From Vreelandella andesensis (GTDB lineage: Bacteria; Pseudomonadota; Gammaproteobacteria; Pseudomonadales; Halomonadaceae), in the NCBI RefSeq assembly GCF_003989795.1, contig NZ_RZHG01000007.1, positions 1 to 64,000 on the forward strand: 64,000 nt of DNA, in the 5' to 3' direction. The position numbers and the translations under genes are program-made. The notes beneath the pieces are model-generated. The model saw only the letters and a list, made by a program, of their open reading frames with translations. It was not told the DNA's origin and made no database searches. Of this stretch, positions 17,912-28,680 are shown piece after piece; position 1 is the first letter of the stretch, and the number at the start of each line of letters is the position of its first letter.

Positions 17912-19852
17912 ATGGAACTAAGAGAGTGGTTAATCATTCTAGGACTGGCACTGGTATCGCTCATTGTTGTTGACGGTATTCGCAGGCTTCAGCGCCAACG
18001 CCGTGTGCCCCGTCTGGATCAAGCAGGCAGAGATATGCCAGCCGCTAAATACGAAGAATTTAATGATGAAGTCAAAGAAGCCGAAATAAATTGGGAGTTG
18101 CCTAACGGTGGCGCACGGGTTGTCAAACCTGCGGACTATAGCAACCTTGGGCAAAAACCTAAGCTGGAGCGCCAAGAGCACCCAGGGCCCTCCAAAGTGC
18201 TGTCTGAATTCCGTCGCTCTTTCTCTAACTCTGCTAATTCAGCTAAGTCAAAAGCCAACGCGCATTTTTCATCATGGTCTCGAAATAATGAGTCCCGTGA
18301 AGCAGAGTCTCCAAAACACAGTCAATCGTCAGCTAGCGTGCATCCCAGCTCGGCGGATCATTCATCAGTTCAGTTAGATATCGCCTCAGTCGAGCACACG
18401 CGAGGCAAGTCTGCTATTCCTGAACCCGAGCGCCGGGAGCCAAGTGTATTTATGGTTGACGAAAATTCTAACAATGTCGCTAGCTCTGAAACTCAGCAGA
18501 CTGACGCTGTTCGCCTAACCACAAGCACCAATGCTCAGAATGCGGATGTTGATAAAGAAGAGGCTGTTGATAGAGCACACGTCGAAAAAGTAAAACCAGG
18601 CGTCGAGCAAGAGCCTGCGGTCGCTCAAGATTCTTCTAATATTGAAGCTAATAACCGCGCAGAAGCGGTGTTAGCAGTAACGGAAGAACAAGCTACGTCA
18701 ACGCCCGGTCCAGCGTCGCCAAGCACAGTAACGTCAGCCGAACAAACAGCAGAAGAAGCCAACGCGGCAGCTCGCCAGAGCGTAGACCCAGAGCCGACGC
18801 TAAGAGCCGAACCTGAAGATGCTGTATTTGCCCAGCATCACTACTCTGACACTCCCAAGCGCCGTCAATTGCGTTCAGACACGGTTGGTGAAGACCGAGA
18901 GTTAGATGACGATGAAGTTGATGAATATCGCTTAGTAGACTTTGAAGGCATTGGGCGTTCTTTTAAGCGTCGCCTAATTGAGCGTCGTCAAGAAAAAGCG
19001 CGTAAGAAAGCAGAGAAAGCTAAACGTGCGGAAGCTCTAGCTAAGCAGAAAGCAGAGCGTAAGGCACTAGAAGCTGAGCGCAAAGCCCTCGAAGCACAAC
19101 AGCGCCGTGAAGCAAAAGAAGCAGCTGAAGCCGAGAAAGCTCGTATTGCCCAAGAGCAAGCTGAAGCACGTGAGGCTGCTGCTGTGGCCGCCGCCGCTGA
19201 GCGTGAAACTGCGCAATTTAATGAACCAACGATTTCTGCGCACGACAATAGTTATCAGGACAATAGTTATCACGATGTGGATGACTACGACGATTACGAA
19301 GCTGAAACAGGGTACCGAGATAATGTGGTCCGCACGCATCCCACGCTAGAAAAAGCGCTTCGTCACGATGTTAATAGCGAGCACGCCAGAGATACGCTTA
19401 CCGATGCTTCTGAAATGGTGGTGATCAGCGTGCTTTCTCGGGAGCCTGAAGGTTTTGATGGTACGAAGTTGCTTGAGTTAATCATGGCCTGCGGTCTTCG
19501 TTATAGCCGTGAAATGGGTGTCTTCCACCGTTTTGAAACGGAAAGCTTCGATAGCGAACTGCAGTTCTCGATGGTGAATGTACTTAAGCCGGGTACGTTT
19601 CCCATTGAAGAAATGGGTGAGTTTATGACCCCTGGCATTACGTTCCTGATGCCACTTCCTGGCGCTGAAGATAGTTCTGCAGCGTTTGAAGCAATGGTTG
19701 AAACAGCAATGGTTGTTGTACGCCATATGGGCGGTGAACTTAAAGATGAAAACCGTAGCGTGATGACGGCACAAACCATTGAGTTTGCGCGCCAGCGCGT
19801 TCATGAATTTGAACGTCGCCATCGCCTGCATCGTCATATGCAGGCACGCTAA
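17912..19852 (+). CDS. zipA: Cell division protein ZipA with unusually long linker
   Basis: Inner-membrane anchor of the FtsZ ring. An N-terminal membrane helix (about residues 7-23) is followed by a short basic stretch. The linker of roughly 470 residues is acidic and Ser/Ala/Glu-rich, and includes a very basic/acidic Ala-Glu-Lys-Arg helix region (about 352-433). The C-terminal FtsZ-binding domain covers about 500-646, with the typical MVNVLKPGTFPIEEM and TPGITFLMPLPG segments. At 646 residues it is about twice the length of E. coli ZipA; the extra length is all linker. ATG 17912 is chosen for its GGAA eight bases upstream; ATG 17903 or TTG 17891 would add three or seven residues. Confidence 0.93.
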   Translation: MELREWLIILGLALVSLIVVDGIRRLQRQRRVPRLDQAGRDMPAAKYEEFNDEVKEAEINWELPNGGARVVKPADYSNLGQKPKLERQEHPGPSKVLSEFRRSFSNSANSAKSKANAHFSSWSRNNESREAESPKHSQSSASVHPSSADHSSVQLDIASVEHTRGKSAIPEPERREPSVFMVDENSNNVASSETQQTDAVRLTTSTNAQNADVDKEEAVDRAHVEKVKPGVEQEPAVAQDSSNIEANNRAEAVLAVTEEQATSTPGPASPSTVTSAEQTAEEANAAARQSVDPEPTLRAEPEDAVFAQHHYSDTPKRRQLRSDTVGEDRELDDDEVDEYRLVDFEGIGRSFKRRLIERRQEKARKKAEKAKRAEALAKQKAERKALEAERKALEAQQRREAKEAAEAEKARIAQEQAEAREAAAVAAAAERETAQFNEPTISAHDNSYQDNSYHDVDDYDDYEAETGYRDNVVRTHPTLEKALRHDVNSEHARDTLTDASEMVVISVLSREPEGFDGTKLLELIMACGLRYSREMGVFHRFETESFDSELQFSMVNVLKPGTFPIEEMGEFMTPGITFLMPLPGAEDSSAAFEAMVETAMVVVRHMGGELKDENRSVMTAQTIEFARQRVHEFERRHRLHRHMQAR

Positions 19853-19867
19853 ACGCCGCGTCGCTTC

Positions 19868-19903
19868 AACACCCGCCTTCCTCAAGAAGGCGGGTGTTTT
19901 TGT
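19868..19903 (+). terminator. Rho-independent terminator after zipA
   Basis: AACACCCGCCTTC pairs with GAAGGCGGGTGTT around a short loop, followed by a T run. A perfect 13-bp stem. It separates zipA from ligA, so ligA needs its own promoter in 19900-19940 or is read through at low level. Confidence 0.92.
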
Positions 19904-19941
19904 TACTACACACCTGTTTTCTTGTATGTCGGAATATCTGA

Positions 19942-21996
<2,055 letters not shown>

Positions 21997-22001
21997 AGTG
22001 A

Positions 22002-22274
22002 ATGAGCCGTTTTATAGAAGTGCCTGCGCGCATGCTGCCGCCGGAAACATTGGATGCTTTGCTTGAAGCATTTGTGACTCGTCAGGGCTATGATACCACC
22101 GATACTGGCGCGGGCATGGATGGCTGGGTGGTCGAGCTGAAGCAGCAGCTTGAGCGTCACGAGCTGATTATTGCTCACGATCTTGAGTTGGAAATGACTG
22201 AAGTGATGACTCTTGCCCAGTGGCGCTCCTTCGGGCGAGATCTTGCCGATGATGAGGAAGAAGGTGATTACTGA
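22002..22274 (+). CDS. UPF0270/YheU family protein
   Basis: Small acidic protein of 90 residues. The family pattern is visible: an N-terminal IEVPARMLPPETLDALLEAFVTRQGYD block similar in form to E. coli YheU, then a helix with VVELKQQLERHELII and an ELEMTEVM strand. The C-terminus is very acidic (DDEEEGDY). The function of the family is unknown. It is translated immediately after ligA and overlaps the convergent mnmC stop region by seven bases. Confidence 0.85.
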   Translation: MSRFIEVPARMLPPETLDALLEAFVTRQGYDTTDTGAGMDGWVVELKQQLERHELIIAHDLELEMTEVMTLAQWRSFGRDLADDEEEGDY

Positions 22275-24277
22275 GCGCGTATTAGTGCGCTGATAATCCG
22301 CCGTCCTGGGTGCAAATAATCCACTAGCGATAGCTCTAGCGGCATTGGGTCATCGCAGATTCGTGAGGCAATGACCTCGGCGCAGAGCGGGGCGCTGGCA
22401 AGGCCCCGAGAGCCGTGTGCGGTAGATATCCACAGCCCCGAACAGTGCTCACCGTGAATGTCAGGCACGTTAGACGCATCTTTTCGCAATGCCGCGTAAT
22501 CCTGCTGCCATGCCTGAGCATGGGGCACTGGGCCGGCGTAGGGGCTTTTGTCTGGGCTTGCTGCCCGAACGGCAGCGCGGCCTGCAAGGGTGTCGGGGCT
22601 TAGCATTACGCCAGCAGTCTCAAGCGCGGCGACCCAGTCAGGCAGTGCTTGGCGCAATTCATCAATATTGCGCTGGTGGTCTGTTGGGGTGACCTCATTT
22701 GTGGCGTTATTGGGCACAAAGCTTGCCCCAAACGTCAGCACGTCTTCTACCGGCGGCGACACATAGCCGCCAGCGCACACCACCCGTTGTGGGCCTTGAA
22801 CCCCCTTGGGAAGCTTGACCTCGCTCACCTGACCACGAACTTGCTGTAACGGAAGCGCTGCGGTTTGCTCAAAGCGGTTAGCCAGCGACGCATTGGCCAC
22901 CACAACATGATCAGCGGTCAGAGTTTCGCCGCTGGCTAGTTCGACCTGCCAAGTGTTGGCGTGCTGCTGCAGGTTCGTCACTTCCCCTTGTTTCCAGGTG
23001 ATATTAGCGTGCTGTAACAGCTGTTCGCAGAGCAGTTTAGGGCGCACCCAACCTGCCTGGGGATAAAAAAGTCCATGGCGTGCTGAGACAGGCACACCCG
23101 CCAGTTCGCTAAGCCTCTCAGTTTGAGCAGATACCACCGCTTCTGGCAGCGGATGGCGTGCCATAAAACGTTGCTGGCGAACGGCTTCTTTGTCGCCTAA
23201 TGCGAGTTGTACAACCCCACATGGCTGCCACAGCGGCGTTTCCGATGATGGTGGAACCTGCTGGCTAAGCCAGCGCTGGCTGTAGAGAAGGCCTGATAAA
23301 TAGAATCGACTCTGATTATTCGTTTCCGCTGCGAGCTTTACATACAGAGCCCCCTGGCGATTGCCGGAACCACCCGCACCGGGCGCGTCGCGCTCGATGA
23401 CCGTTACCTGAATACCCCGCTTGGCTAGCGCCGCTGCCACGCTGCAACCGGCTATACCTGCCCCAATCACGGCGACATGATTAGCGGGCCTTGGCGCAGG
23501 CGGCGTGAACCATGGGGTGGATTGGCGGCGGGTGTCGTTAGGCGGCGTGTCGATATGGCCCGCTAACATTTCCCGCTTACGCCCAAACCCGGCTACTTTT
23601 TGCCAGTTAAATCCTGCTGCTTTTAATCCCCGTTTGACGATGCCTGCACAGGTGAACGTGGCAAATGTGGCACTAGGACGGGAGCGCGCAGCCATGGCCT
23701 CAAACAGTTCTGGTTGCCACATTTCTGGATTTTTAGAGGGCGCGAAGCCGTCTAGAAACCAGGCATCGACGAGGCCGTCTAGCAGGGTCAATCGTTCGGT
23801 GGTGTCGCCAAAGTGCAGGTCAAGGGTGACACGATCGTTGAGATGGAGGCGGTGAATGCCGCTAACAGCTTCAGGCCACTGAGCGCACAGCACCTGCGCG
23901 TAGTGTGCTAAAGAAGGCCAAGCGCTTAGAGCCCGCTCAAGAGATGCCCGGTTGAGTGGGAATTTCTCAGTGGATAATAGATGTAGACGCGCGGTGCTTG
24001 GTGCGTATTGTTCGAAACAATCCCACGCGCAGAGTATATTCAGCCCAGTGCCAAAGCCCGTTTCGCCAATCACAAATGCGCGTGATTGCTGCCACTCTTT
24101 AAAGCGTTTGGGAAGTTGATTTGCCCCCAGGAAGACGTGCTCGGTTTCAGCGCGCCCGTTTTCTCTAGAAAAATACACATCGTCGAAGGCGTCTGAATGA
24201 GGAGACGTTTCGTTCCAAGTGAGTGAAGGGGCGGATAATGCCGCGAGCGGGGGCAGATCAGTGGAGCGTTGGGTCAC
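22268..24277 (-). CDS. mnmC: Bifunctional tRNA mnm5s2U biosynthesis protein MnmC
   Basis: Catalyses the last two steps of the mnm5s2U34 wobble modification. The N-terminal half is a SAM-dependent methyltransferase (DUF752 type) with GETGFGTGLNIL near residue 52 and the WFLDGFAPSKNPEMW motif near 165. The C-terminal half is an FAD oxidoreductase beginning at about residue 268 with the Rossmann motif VIGAGIAGCSVA, which removes the carboxymethyl group; GSGNRQGALY and the SAHGSRGL-like TAHGSRGLASAP segments are typical. The 669 residues equal the E. coli protein (668). Its 3' end overlaps the yheU-type gene by seven bases. Confidence 0.96.
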   Translation of the reverse strand: MTQRSTDLPPLAALSAPSLTWNETSPHSDAFDDVYFSRENGRAETEHVFLGANQLPKRFKEWQQSRAFVIGETGFGTGLNILCAWDCFEQYAPSTARLHLLSTEKFPLNRASLERALSAWPSLAHYAQVLCAQWPEAVSGIHRLHLNDRVTLDLHFGDTTERLTLLDGLVDAWFLDGFAPSKNPEMWQPELFEAMAARSRPSATFATFTCAGIVKRGLKAAGFNWQKVAGFGRKREMLAGHIDTPPNDTRRQSTPWFTPPAPRPANHVAVIGAGIAGCSVAAALAKRGIQVTVIERDAPGAGGSGNRQGALYVKLAAETNNQSRFYLSGLLYSQRWLSQQVPPSSETPLWQPCGVVQLALGDKEAVRQQRFMARHPLPEAVVSAQTERLSELAGVPVSARHGLFYPQAGWVRPKLLCEQLLQHANITWKQGEVTNLQQHANTWQVELASGETLTADHVVVANASLANRFEQTAALPLQQVRGQVSEVKLPKGVQGPQRVVCAGGYVSPPVEDVLTFGASFVPNNATNEVTPTDHQRNIDELRQALPDWVAALETAGVMLSPDTLAGRAAVRAASPDKSPYAGPVPHAQAWQQDYAALRKDASNVPDIHGEHCSGLWISTAHGSRGLASAPLCAEVIASRICDDPMPLELSLVDYLHPGRRIISALIRAQ

Positions 24278-24370
24278 GCAGTTATCCCATGCCGATAAAA
24301 AAGGAATCAGAGTTGGTTAAAAAATAACCAACTTGTTGATAAGGGCGTTATCTCTCGCTTAGAGAAAAGC

Positions 24371-24424
24371 GTCCGCCGAGTTTTCACAGAGTTTTCCACA
24401 GGCTCTGTGAAAAAGAAGGCGGAC
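24371..24424 (-). terminator. Long interrupted hairpin downstream of yciI
   Basis: Two nested perfect arms: GTCCGCC (24371-24377) with GGCGGAC (24418-24424), and TTTTCACAGAG (24381-24391) with CTCTGTGAAAA (24403-24413), enclosing TTTTCCACAGG. On the - strand it follows yciI by 23 bp and is followed by GCTTTTCTC, a weak U tract. It is most simply the yciI terminator, though it is longer than needed. Confidence 0.55.
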
Positions 24425-24446
24425 TCCTCACATTCGCCTTTATTGG

Positions 24447-24746
24447 TCAAGGCATAACTTTCTTAAACGGCTTAACAATTACCTTGGCATAGACCCCAGC
24501 AATAATGTAAGGGTCAGCATCAGCCCATGCTTGTGCATCATTAAGGTTCTCAAATTCGGCAACGACTAGGCTGCCGCTAAAGCCAGCATCACCTGGGTTA
24601 TCGGTATCGATAGCGGGGTGGGGGCCAGCTAAGACCAAGCGTCCTTCATCGCGCAACTTTTCCAGGCGGGCAAGATGATCTGGGCGGGCTGCCAATCGGC
24701 GCTCCAAGCTGTTGGATACATCTTCACTCATAATAGCGTAAAGCAT
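24447..24746 (-). CDS. yciI: YciI family protein
   Basis: 99-residue ferredoxin-like alpha/beta protein very similar in pattern to E. coli Yci[23 protein letters not shown], the conserved His-Asp/Arg-containing region, [20 protein letters not shown] and the C-terminal [15 protein letters not shown]. The biochemical role is unknown, though a catalytic His-Asp pair has been proposed for the family. AAGGAG precedes the ATG. It sits divergent from rnm and near yciO, as the same genes cluster in enterobacteria. Confidence 0.93.
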   Translation of the reverse strand: MLYAIMSEDVSNSLERRLAARPDHLARLEKLRDEGRLVLAGPHPAIDTDNPGDAGFSGSLVVAEFENLNDAQAWADADPYIIAGVYAKVIVKPFKKVMP

Positions 24747-24919
24747 GGGGTAACTCCTTGAATGCTGGGGCGGTTGTCCAGTGTCGAATTGACCGCGCCC
24801 TTGTAAGCGCGCACCATAGCGAACGCCTGTGTACCGTTAAAGGAAAACAGGATGCCTGTTTTGTTCACACCACTTTTTATTCACACCACCTTATTCTGAC
24901 AAACTCGCCACACGGCGTC

Positions 24920-25873
24920 ATGCTTATGCCCCTATTTGCTGCGAACTATTTTCCTGCGAACCATCTTCCCCGCGTGTTTGATGCCGACCAGCGTTACACG
25001 GTGGATTTACACATGCACTCCACCGTGTCTGATGGCGCGCTCACGCCTACTGAGCTGGTGAAGCTGTGTGCTGAACGTGGTCTTACCCACATGTCGCTGA
25101 CCGATCATGACACGATGGATGGCATTGAAGAGGCCGGCATCGCCGCTCAGCAAGCTGGGCTTTGCTTAGTTCCTGGCTGCGAGTTATCCACGCGTTGGCA
25201 GGGAATCAATATTCACGTCGTGGCGCTTATGCCTGGCGGCTTGCAAGGACCACTGATAGAAGGGCTTGAACAGCAGCGTGAAGCGCGTATTAAGCGCGCC
25301 GAAGTAATTGCCGAGCGATTAGAAAAAATGGGCTTACCTAATGCGCTGGAAAAGGCGCGCGCCCAAGCAGGTAGCGATCGTCCTTTAGGTAGGCCCGACT
25401 TTGCCCGTGCGCTAGTCGCTGAAGGTGTTGTTGCTGACTGGACAGGTGCTTTCAAACGCTATTTAGGTAGCGGCAAGAAAGGCGATGTAAAAGCCCATTG
25501 GCCGGAAATCAGTGACGCAGTGGCCTGGGTGGTGGCTTCAGGCGGCGTGGCGGTGCTGGCGCACCCGTTGCGCTATGGGCTTACTCGGCGCAAGCGCGGT
25601 TTGCTAATGGATACTTTTCAAGCCGCAGGGGGGCAGGGCGTCGAGTTAGTAAGTGGCCAGCAAAATCCTGACAGTACACGTGATCTTGCTCGGCAATTAG
25701 TGGAACGCGATTTATATGCCTCCATGGGCAGCGATTTTCATTTTCCTGGCAGTCACGCCGCCCCTGGCAGTATGAGCCTGATACCGCGCACCGCTGCGCC
25801 GCCTATTTGGGAGCACCCGCGCTTGGTTCATCTGCGCGATGCGCCCAGTGGTATGTTAGGTGCTGGGTCTTAA
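24920..25873 (+). CDS. rnm: PHP-domain 5'-3' exoribonuclease RNase AM (YciV family)
   Basis: PHP phosphoesterase of the YciV/Rnm family, which trims 5' ends of rRNA precursors and degrades short nucleotides. Metal-ligand motifs are complete: DLHMHSTVSDG, LTDHDTMDG, PGCELSTRW, LAHPLRYG and GSDFHFPG. The frame is open to TTG 24758, but ATG 24920 (or ATG 24926) gives 317 residues, near the 293 of E. coli; the longer N-terminus has no family resemblance. No clear ribosome binding site is visible for any start. The next gene, yciO, begins 63 bp downstream. Confidence 0.88.
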   Translation: MLMPLFAANYFPANHLPRVFDADQRYTVDLHMHSTVSDGALTPTELVKLCAERGLTHMSLTDHDTMDGIEEAGIAAQQAGLCLVPGCELSTRWQGINIHVVALMPGGLQGPLIEGLEQQREARIKRAEVIAERLEKMGLPNALEKARAQAGSDRPLGRPDFARALVAEGVVADWTGAFKRYLGSGKKGDVKAHWPEISDAVAWVVASGGVAVLAHPLRYGLTRRKRGLLMDTFQAAGGQGVELVSGQQNPDSTRDLARQLVERDLYASMGSDFHFPGSHAAPGSMSLIPRTAAPPIWEHPRLVHLRDAPSGMLGAGS

Positions 25874-25936
25874 ACCACGTATCGGTTAACCTAAACACTT
25901 ATTGGACAACGATATGCCCACGAGCAGGAGCAAGCG

Positions 25937-26560
25937 ATGAGTCAATATTTTCAGATTCACCCCGAAAACCCGCAAAAACGCTTGATTGATCAAGCCATAG
26001 AAGTCATCCGCAAAGGGGGTGTGGTCGCATATCCGACCGATTCAGGCTATGCGTTAGGCTGCCATCTGGGCGAAAAAAAGGCCATCGAGAAAATTAAATG
26101 GTTGCGCTCGCTAGACGATAAGCACAATTTCACGCTGATGTGTTCGGACCTTTCCGAGATTGGCACTTACGCTAAAGTGGATAACGCAGTATTTCGGTTG
26201 CTAAAAGCCTATACCCCAGGCCCTTACACCTTTATTTTGGACGCCACCACAGAGGTGCCGCGCCTGTTGCTGCACCCGAAGCGCCGTTCCATTGGCGTAC
26301 GGGTACCCGATCATCGTATTACCCACGCGCTACTTGATGCGCTTGGCGAACCACTGATGAGCGTTACGCTGATTCCAGTAGGGGATTCTCTGCCAATGAG
26401 TGATCCTGAAGAAATTCGTGACCGCTTTGGGGCGCATCTTGATGCCATTATCGATGGCGGTGCCTGCCACCTTGACCCCACAAGCGTGATTGACCTCCGT
26501 GACCTGCCGCCCAAAATTGTCCGGGAAGGCCGCGGCGATATTACGCCGTTTGAATCCTAG
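25937..26560 (+). CDS. yciO: YciO, Sua5/YrdC-family protein
   Basis: 207-residue YrdC-fold protein related to the threonylcarbamoyl-AMP synthase TsaC. Seen are GGVVAYPTDSGYALGCHL, the KIKWLRSLDDKHNFTLMC stretch, TPGPYTFIL and the RRSIGVRVPDH block. The length and the yciI/yciV neighbours match YciO rather than TsaC, which is normally beside aroE or dprA. YciO is reported to bind RNA/ATP, but its exact role is open. GAGCAAGCG precedes the ATG. Confidence 0.9.
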   Translation: MSQYFQIHPENPQKRLIDQAIEVIRKGGVVAYPTDSGYALGCHLGEKKAIEKIKWLRSLDDKHNFTLMCSDLSEIGTYAKVDNAVFRLLKAYTPGPYTFILDATTEVPRLLLHPKRRSIGVRVPDHRITHALLDALGEPLMSVTLIPVGDSLPMSDPEEIRDRFGAHLDAIIDGGACHLDPTSVIDLRDLPPKIVREGRGDITPFES

Positions 26561-26601
26561 GCGTGTTTGGAAGTTGGGTAATGTAAGGCTGCCTAAACTC
26601 G

Positions 26602-26687
26602 CAGGAAGCCGCTTTAGCACGAAAGGCATACACCTCACCCCTGGATTGCCAGGGGAATAGGGTGCCCGCTAAAGCGACTTCTTCCTG
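26602..26687. repeat. Nested 86-bp inverted repeat between convergent genes
   Basis: Outer arms CAGGAAG (26602-26608) and CGCTTTAGC (26610-26618) pair with CTTCCTG (26681-26687) and GCTAAAGCG (26668-26676). Inside lies a perfect hairpin CCCCTGG-ATTG-CCAGGGG (26638-26655), plus a possible CACC/GGTG pair. No T tract follows on either strand, so it is not a standard terminator. It may be a MITE/REP-like element or a structured 3' UTR shared by yciO and the channel gene. Confidence 0.7.
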
Positions 26688-26690
26688 GCT

Positions 26691-27608
26691 TCAAGAATCT
26701 TGCGATGTGTTTTGATCGCCGCCTTTCTGTTGATCGTCGTCTTTTTTCTCTTCTTTCTTGCGCGGGTCTTCGCTCTCTTCATCCAACCATGTGCCACACC
26801 GCAGGCAGTAGTGAGCGCGTTTTTCATGGCGGTCATGGCCACAGCCAGGGCAGGCTTCTTCTGAATAACGATCTTCGCGAATAGAGCGGAGAACTTGAGC
26901 GGAAAATACCCCGGTAGGCACAGCGATAATCGAGTACCCCATCAGCATCAAAATCATTGTGATGGCTTTGCCCACTGAGGTGGCTGGCACAATATCGCCA
27001 TAGCCCACGGTAGTCATACTGACAATCGCCCAATACATCGACATAGGAATGCTGGTAAAGCCAGCTTCTGGCGATTCGATGGTGTACATCAGTGCCGCGA
27101 AGAGCGTTACCACCATAAAAATGCTGCAAAAAAACAGCAGTATTTGGCGCAAGCTGCGTTTTAACGCATCCAGTAGCAGACGCGCTTCTCCAACAAACTC
27201 CATTAAGCGCAAAATACGAAAAATGCGCAGTACACGCAGTAAACGAACGATGACTAACCCGTGGGCTCCAGGCACCAATAGCACCAGCCAGGTGGGGATG
27301 ATCGCAATTACATCCACGACACCGTAAAAGCTTTTCAAATAAATAGTAGGACGTTCAAGGCAGTAGATTCTTACTGCAAGTTCGACGGTAAACAGCAGAG
27401 TAAACATCCACTCCACATAGAAAAAAATGTGACCAAAGCGATCTGAATAACTCTCTACGCTGTCCAGCAAAATAACGGCGACGCTCGTTAAGATGGCAAT
27501 AATCAGTGCAATATCAAATGCCTTTGATCCCGGCGTGTCCGACTCAAAAATAATATGGAAAAGACGTGTGCGAAGTCCTTCTGCACCGGGAGTTAAGTGA
27601 AAACTCAT
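26691..27608 (-). CDS. Voltage-gated-type potassium channel with C-terminal zinc ribbon
   Basis: 305 residues with a six-helix Kv-type layout. The S4-like helix carries regularly spaced Arg (VRLLRVLRIFRILRLM, about residues 121-136). The pore contains the K+ selectivity filter TTVGYGD at 199-205, and the last helix ends in YSIIAVPTGVFS. The C-terminal cytoplasmic part has a CxxC-x11-CxxC zinc ribbon (Cys253, 256, 268, 271) and then a highly charged Asp/Glu/Lys/Gln tail. It probably conducts K+ across the inner membrane, with gating by voltage inferred from S4. AGGAT precedes the ATG. It could be co-transcribed with the upstream CYTH gene, 29 bp away. Confidence 0.9.
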   Translation of the reverse strand: MSFHLTPGAEGLRTRLFHIIFESDTPGSKAFDIALIIAILTSVAVILLDSVESYSDRFGHIFFYVEWMFTLLFTVELAVRIYCLERPTIYLKSFYGVVDVIAIIPTWLVLLVPGAHGLVIVRLLRVLRIFRILRLMEFVGEARLLLDALKRSLRQILLFFCSIFMVVTLFAALMYTIESPEAGFTSIPMSMYWAIVSMTTVGYGDIVPATSVGKAITMILMLMGYSIIAVPTGVFSAQVLRSIREDRYSEEACPGCGHDRHEKRAHYCLRCGTWLDEESEDPRKKEEKKDDDQQKGGDQNTSQDS

Positions 27609-27637
27609 CGTGTCATCCTGAAATGGGCTGAATGCTG

Positions 27638-28546
27638 CTAGCGTAGCGTTGTTTGATAGGCGAAGCGATACGCCAGCGTTAACGCAGCAACGCCGTAAGC
27701 AGCCGTTGGCTGGCCGTTGTCACTCAGTGCTTTGGTCATCGCTTGAGCCTGATGGCGGGAGTTTTCATCCAACTGCGAGTGGGCGGCCAGTGTCGTTAAC
27801 GCCTGCTGCGCGGTGGTTAAGTGCTCTGCAAGACCGCTGTCGTGATAAGCATCTAGTGCCACCGTAGCCCTGTGTAGCCACTGAGCCGGTGTTTTAGCCT
27901 TGGGTAGTGGCCATTGCTGCGCGCCTAACGCATTCCCGCGAGCAGCTTTGCTGGTGTCAGAAGGGCGCAGCGGGACGCTTTCTGCAAGCGTCAAAGCCAG
28001 CAACCAGAGGGCCTCAGATTCACCCGCTTTGAGTTCTAGCTCGACCTCGCAAATAGCCGCTTGAGCACCACCGCTGACAATCTCCCCCTCGTCCAGCACT
28101 AGCTCGATATGGCTACCCTGCCAGTCGATTTGCCAGCTGCGCCGAGTAAAGTCGGTGCGTAATGCAGGGCGTAGCGCTGAAATCTTTGTGCCAAGCGAGC
28201 CTTCGAAAGGCGGTAGGGCGGCCAATCCATGTTGGTCAAGCTGTAGGCCAGAAACTGGCCACTCCCACTCATGCCGGGTGGAAAGGCCGCCGCCACCGTG
28301 GCCTGCGGTTTTCACTGTTTGTAGCACGCGATCATCTATTTGACGTAAACGCACAGCAATCCGTGCATTCGCCATATCACCTGCAGAGGTATCGAAATAG
28401 GTGTTCGCAAGGTGCTGCTGTTGAGGTGGTTCAGCGAGTGCGGCGTGACATAGCAACGTATCGATCTGGGCTGTCGCAACGGCGAGTTTAAGCTCGATTT
28501 CGGTAGGTGCTGACTTAGAATCCGAAGTATAGACAGAATTTTTCAT
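27638..28546 (-). CDS. CYTH-domain inorganic triphosphatase (YgiF-like)
   Basis: 302 residues. The CYTH signature EIELKL is at about 16-21; further tunnel residues fit YFDTSAGDMANARIAVRLRQ (a YFDT...RxRxR pattern), TVK, and the acidic WQGSHIELVLDEGEI and CEVELELKAGE strands. The C-terminal ~100 residues are shorter and only weakly CHAD-like, and are missing most of the histidines expected in a CHAD domain. It likely hydrolyses triphosphate or a related organic triphosphate. ATG 28546 with GGTGG eight bases upstream is preferred over GTG 28558. Confidence 0.82.
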   Translation of the reverse strand: MKNSVYTSDSKSAPTEIELKLAVATAQIDTLLCHAALAEPPQQQHLANTYFDTSAGDMANARIAVRLRQIDDRVLQTVKTAGHGGGGLSTRHEWEWPVSGLQLDQHGLAALPPFEGSLGTKISALRPALRTDFTRRSWQIDWQGSHIELVLDEGEIVSGGAQAAICEVELELKAGESEALWLLALTLAESVPLRPSDTSKAARGNALGAQQWPLPKAKTPAQWLHRATVALDAYHDSGLAEHLTTAQQALTTLAAHSQLDENSRHQAQAMTKALSDNGQPTAAYGVAALTLAYRFAYQTTLR

Positions 28547-28680
28547 GACATTAGCCACCTTTTATTGTGACGTTTTAGTTAATTTTTGATGACATTGTGA
28601 ACTTTTTATGACGGCAGCGAGCGCACTCTTTATACTGGCGCCGCCATTTCCAGGCTCACCGAAAACAGGCTAAAGGCACT

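Noticed and set aside
24381-24402. TTTTCCACAGG near the mnmC promoter considered as a DnaA box or origin element
   Set aside because: Single, off-consensus copies within a hairpin, and no dnaA, dnaN or gidA nearby.
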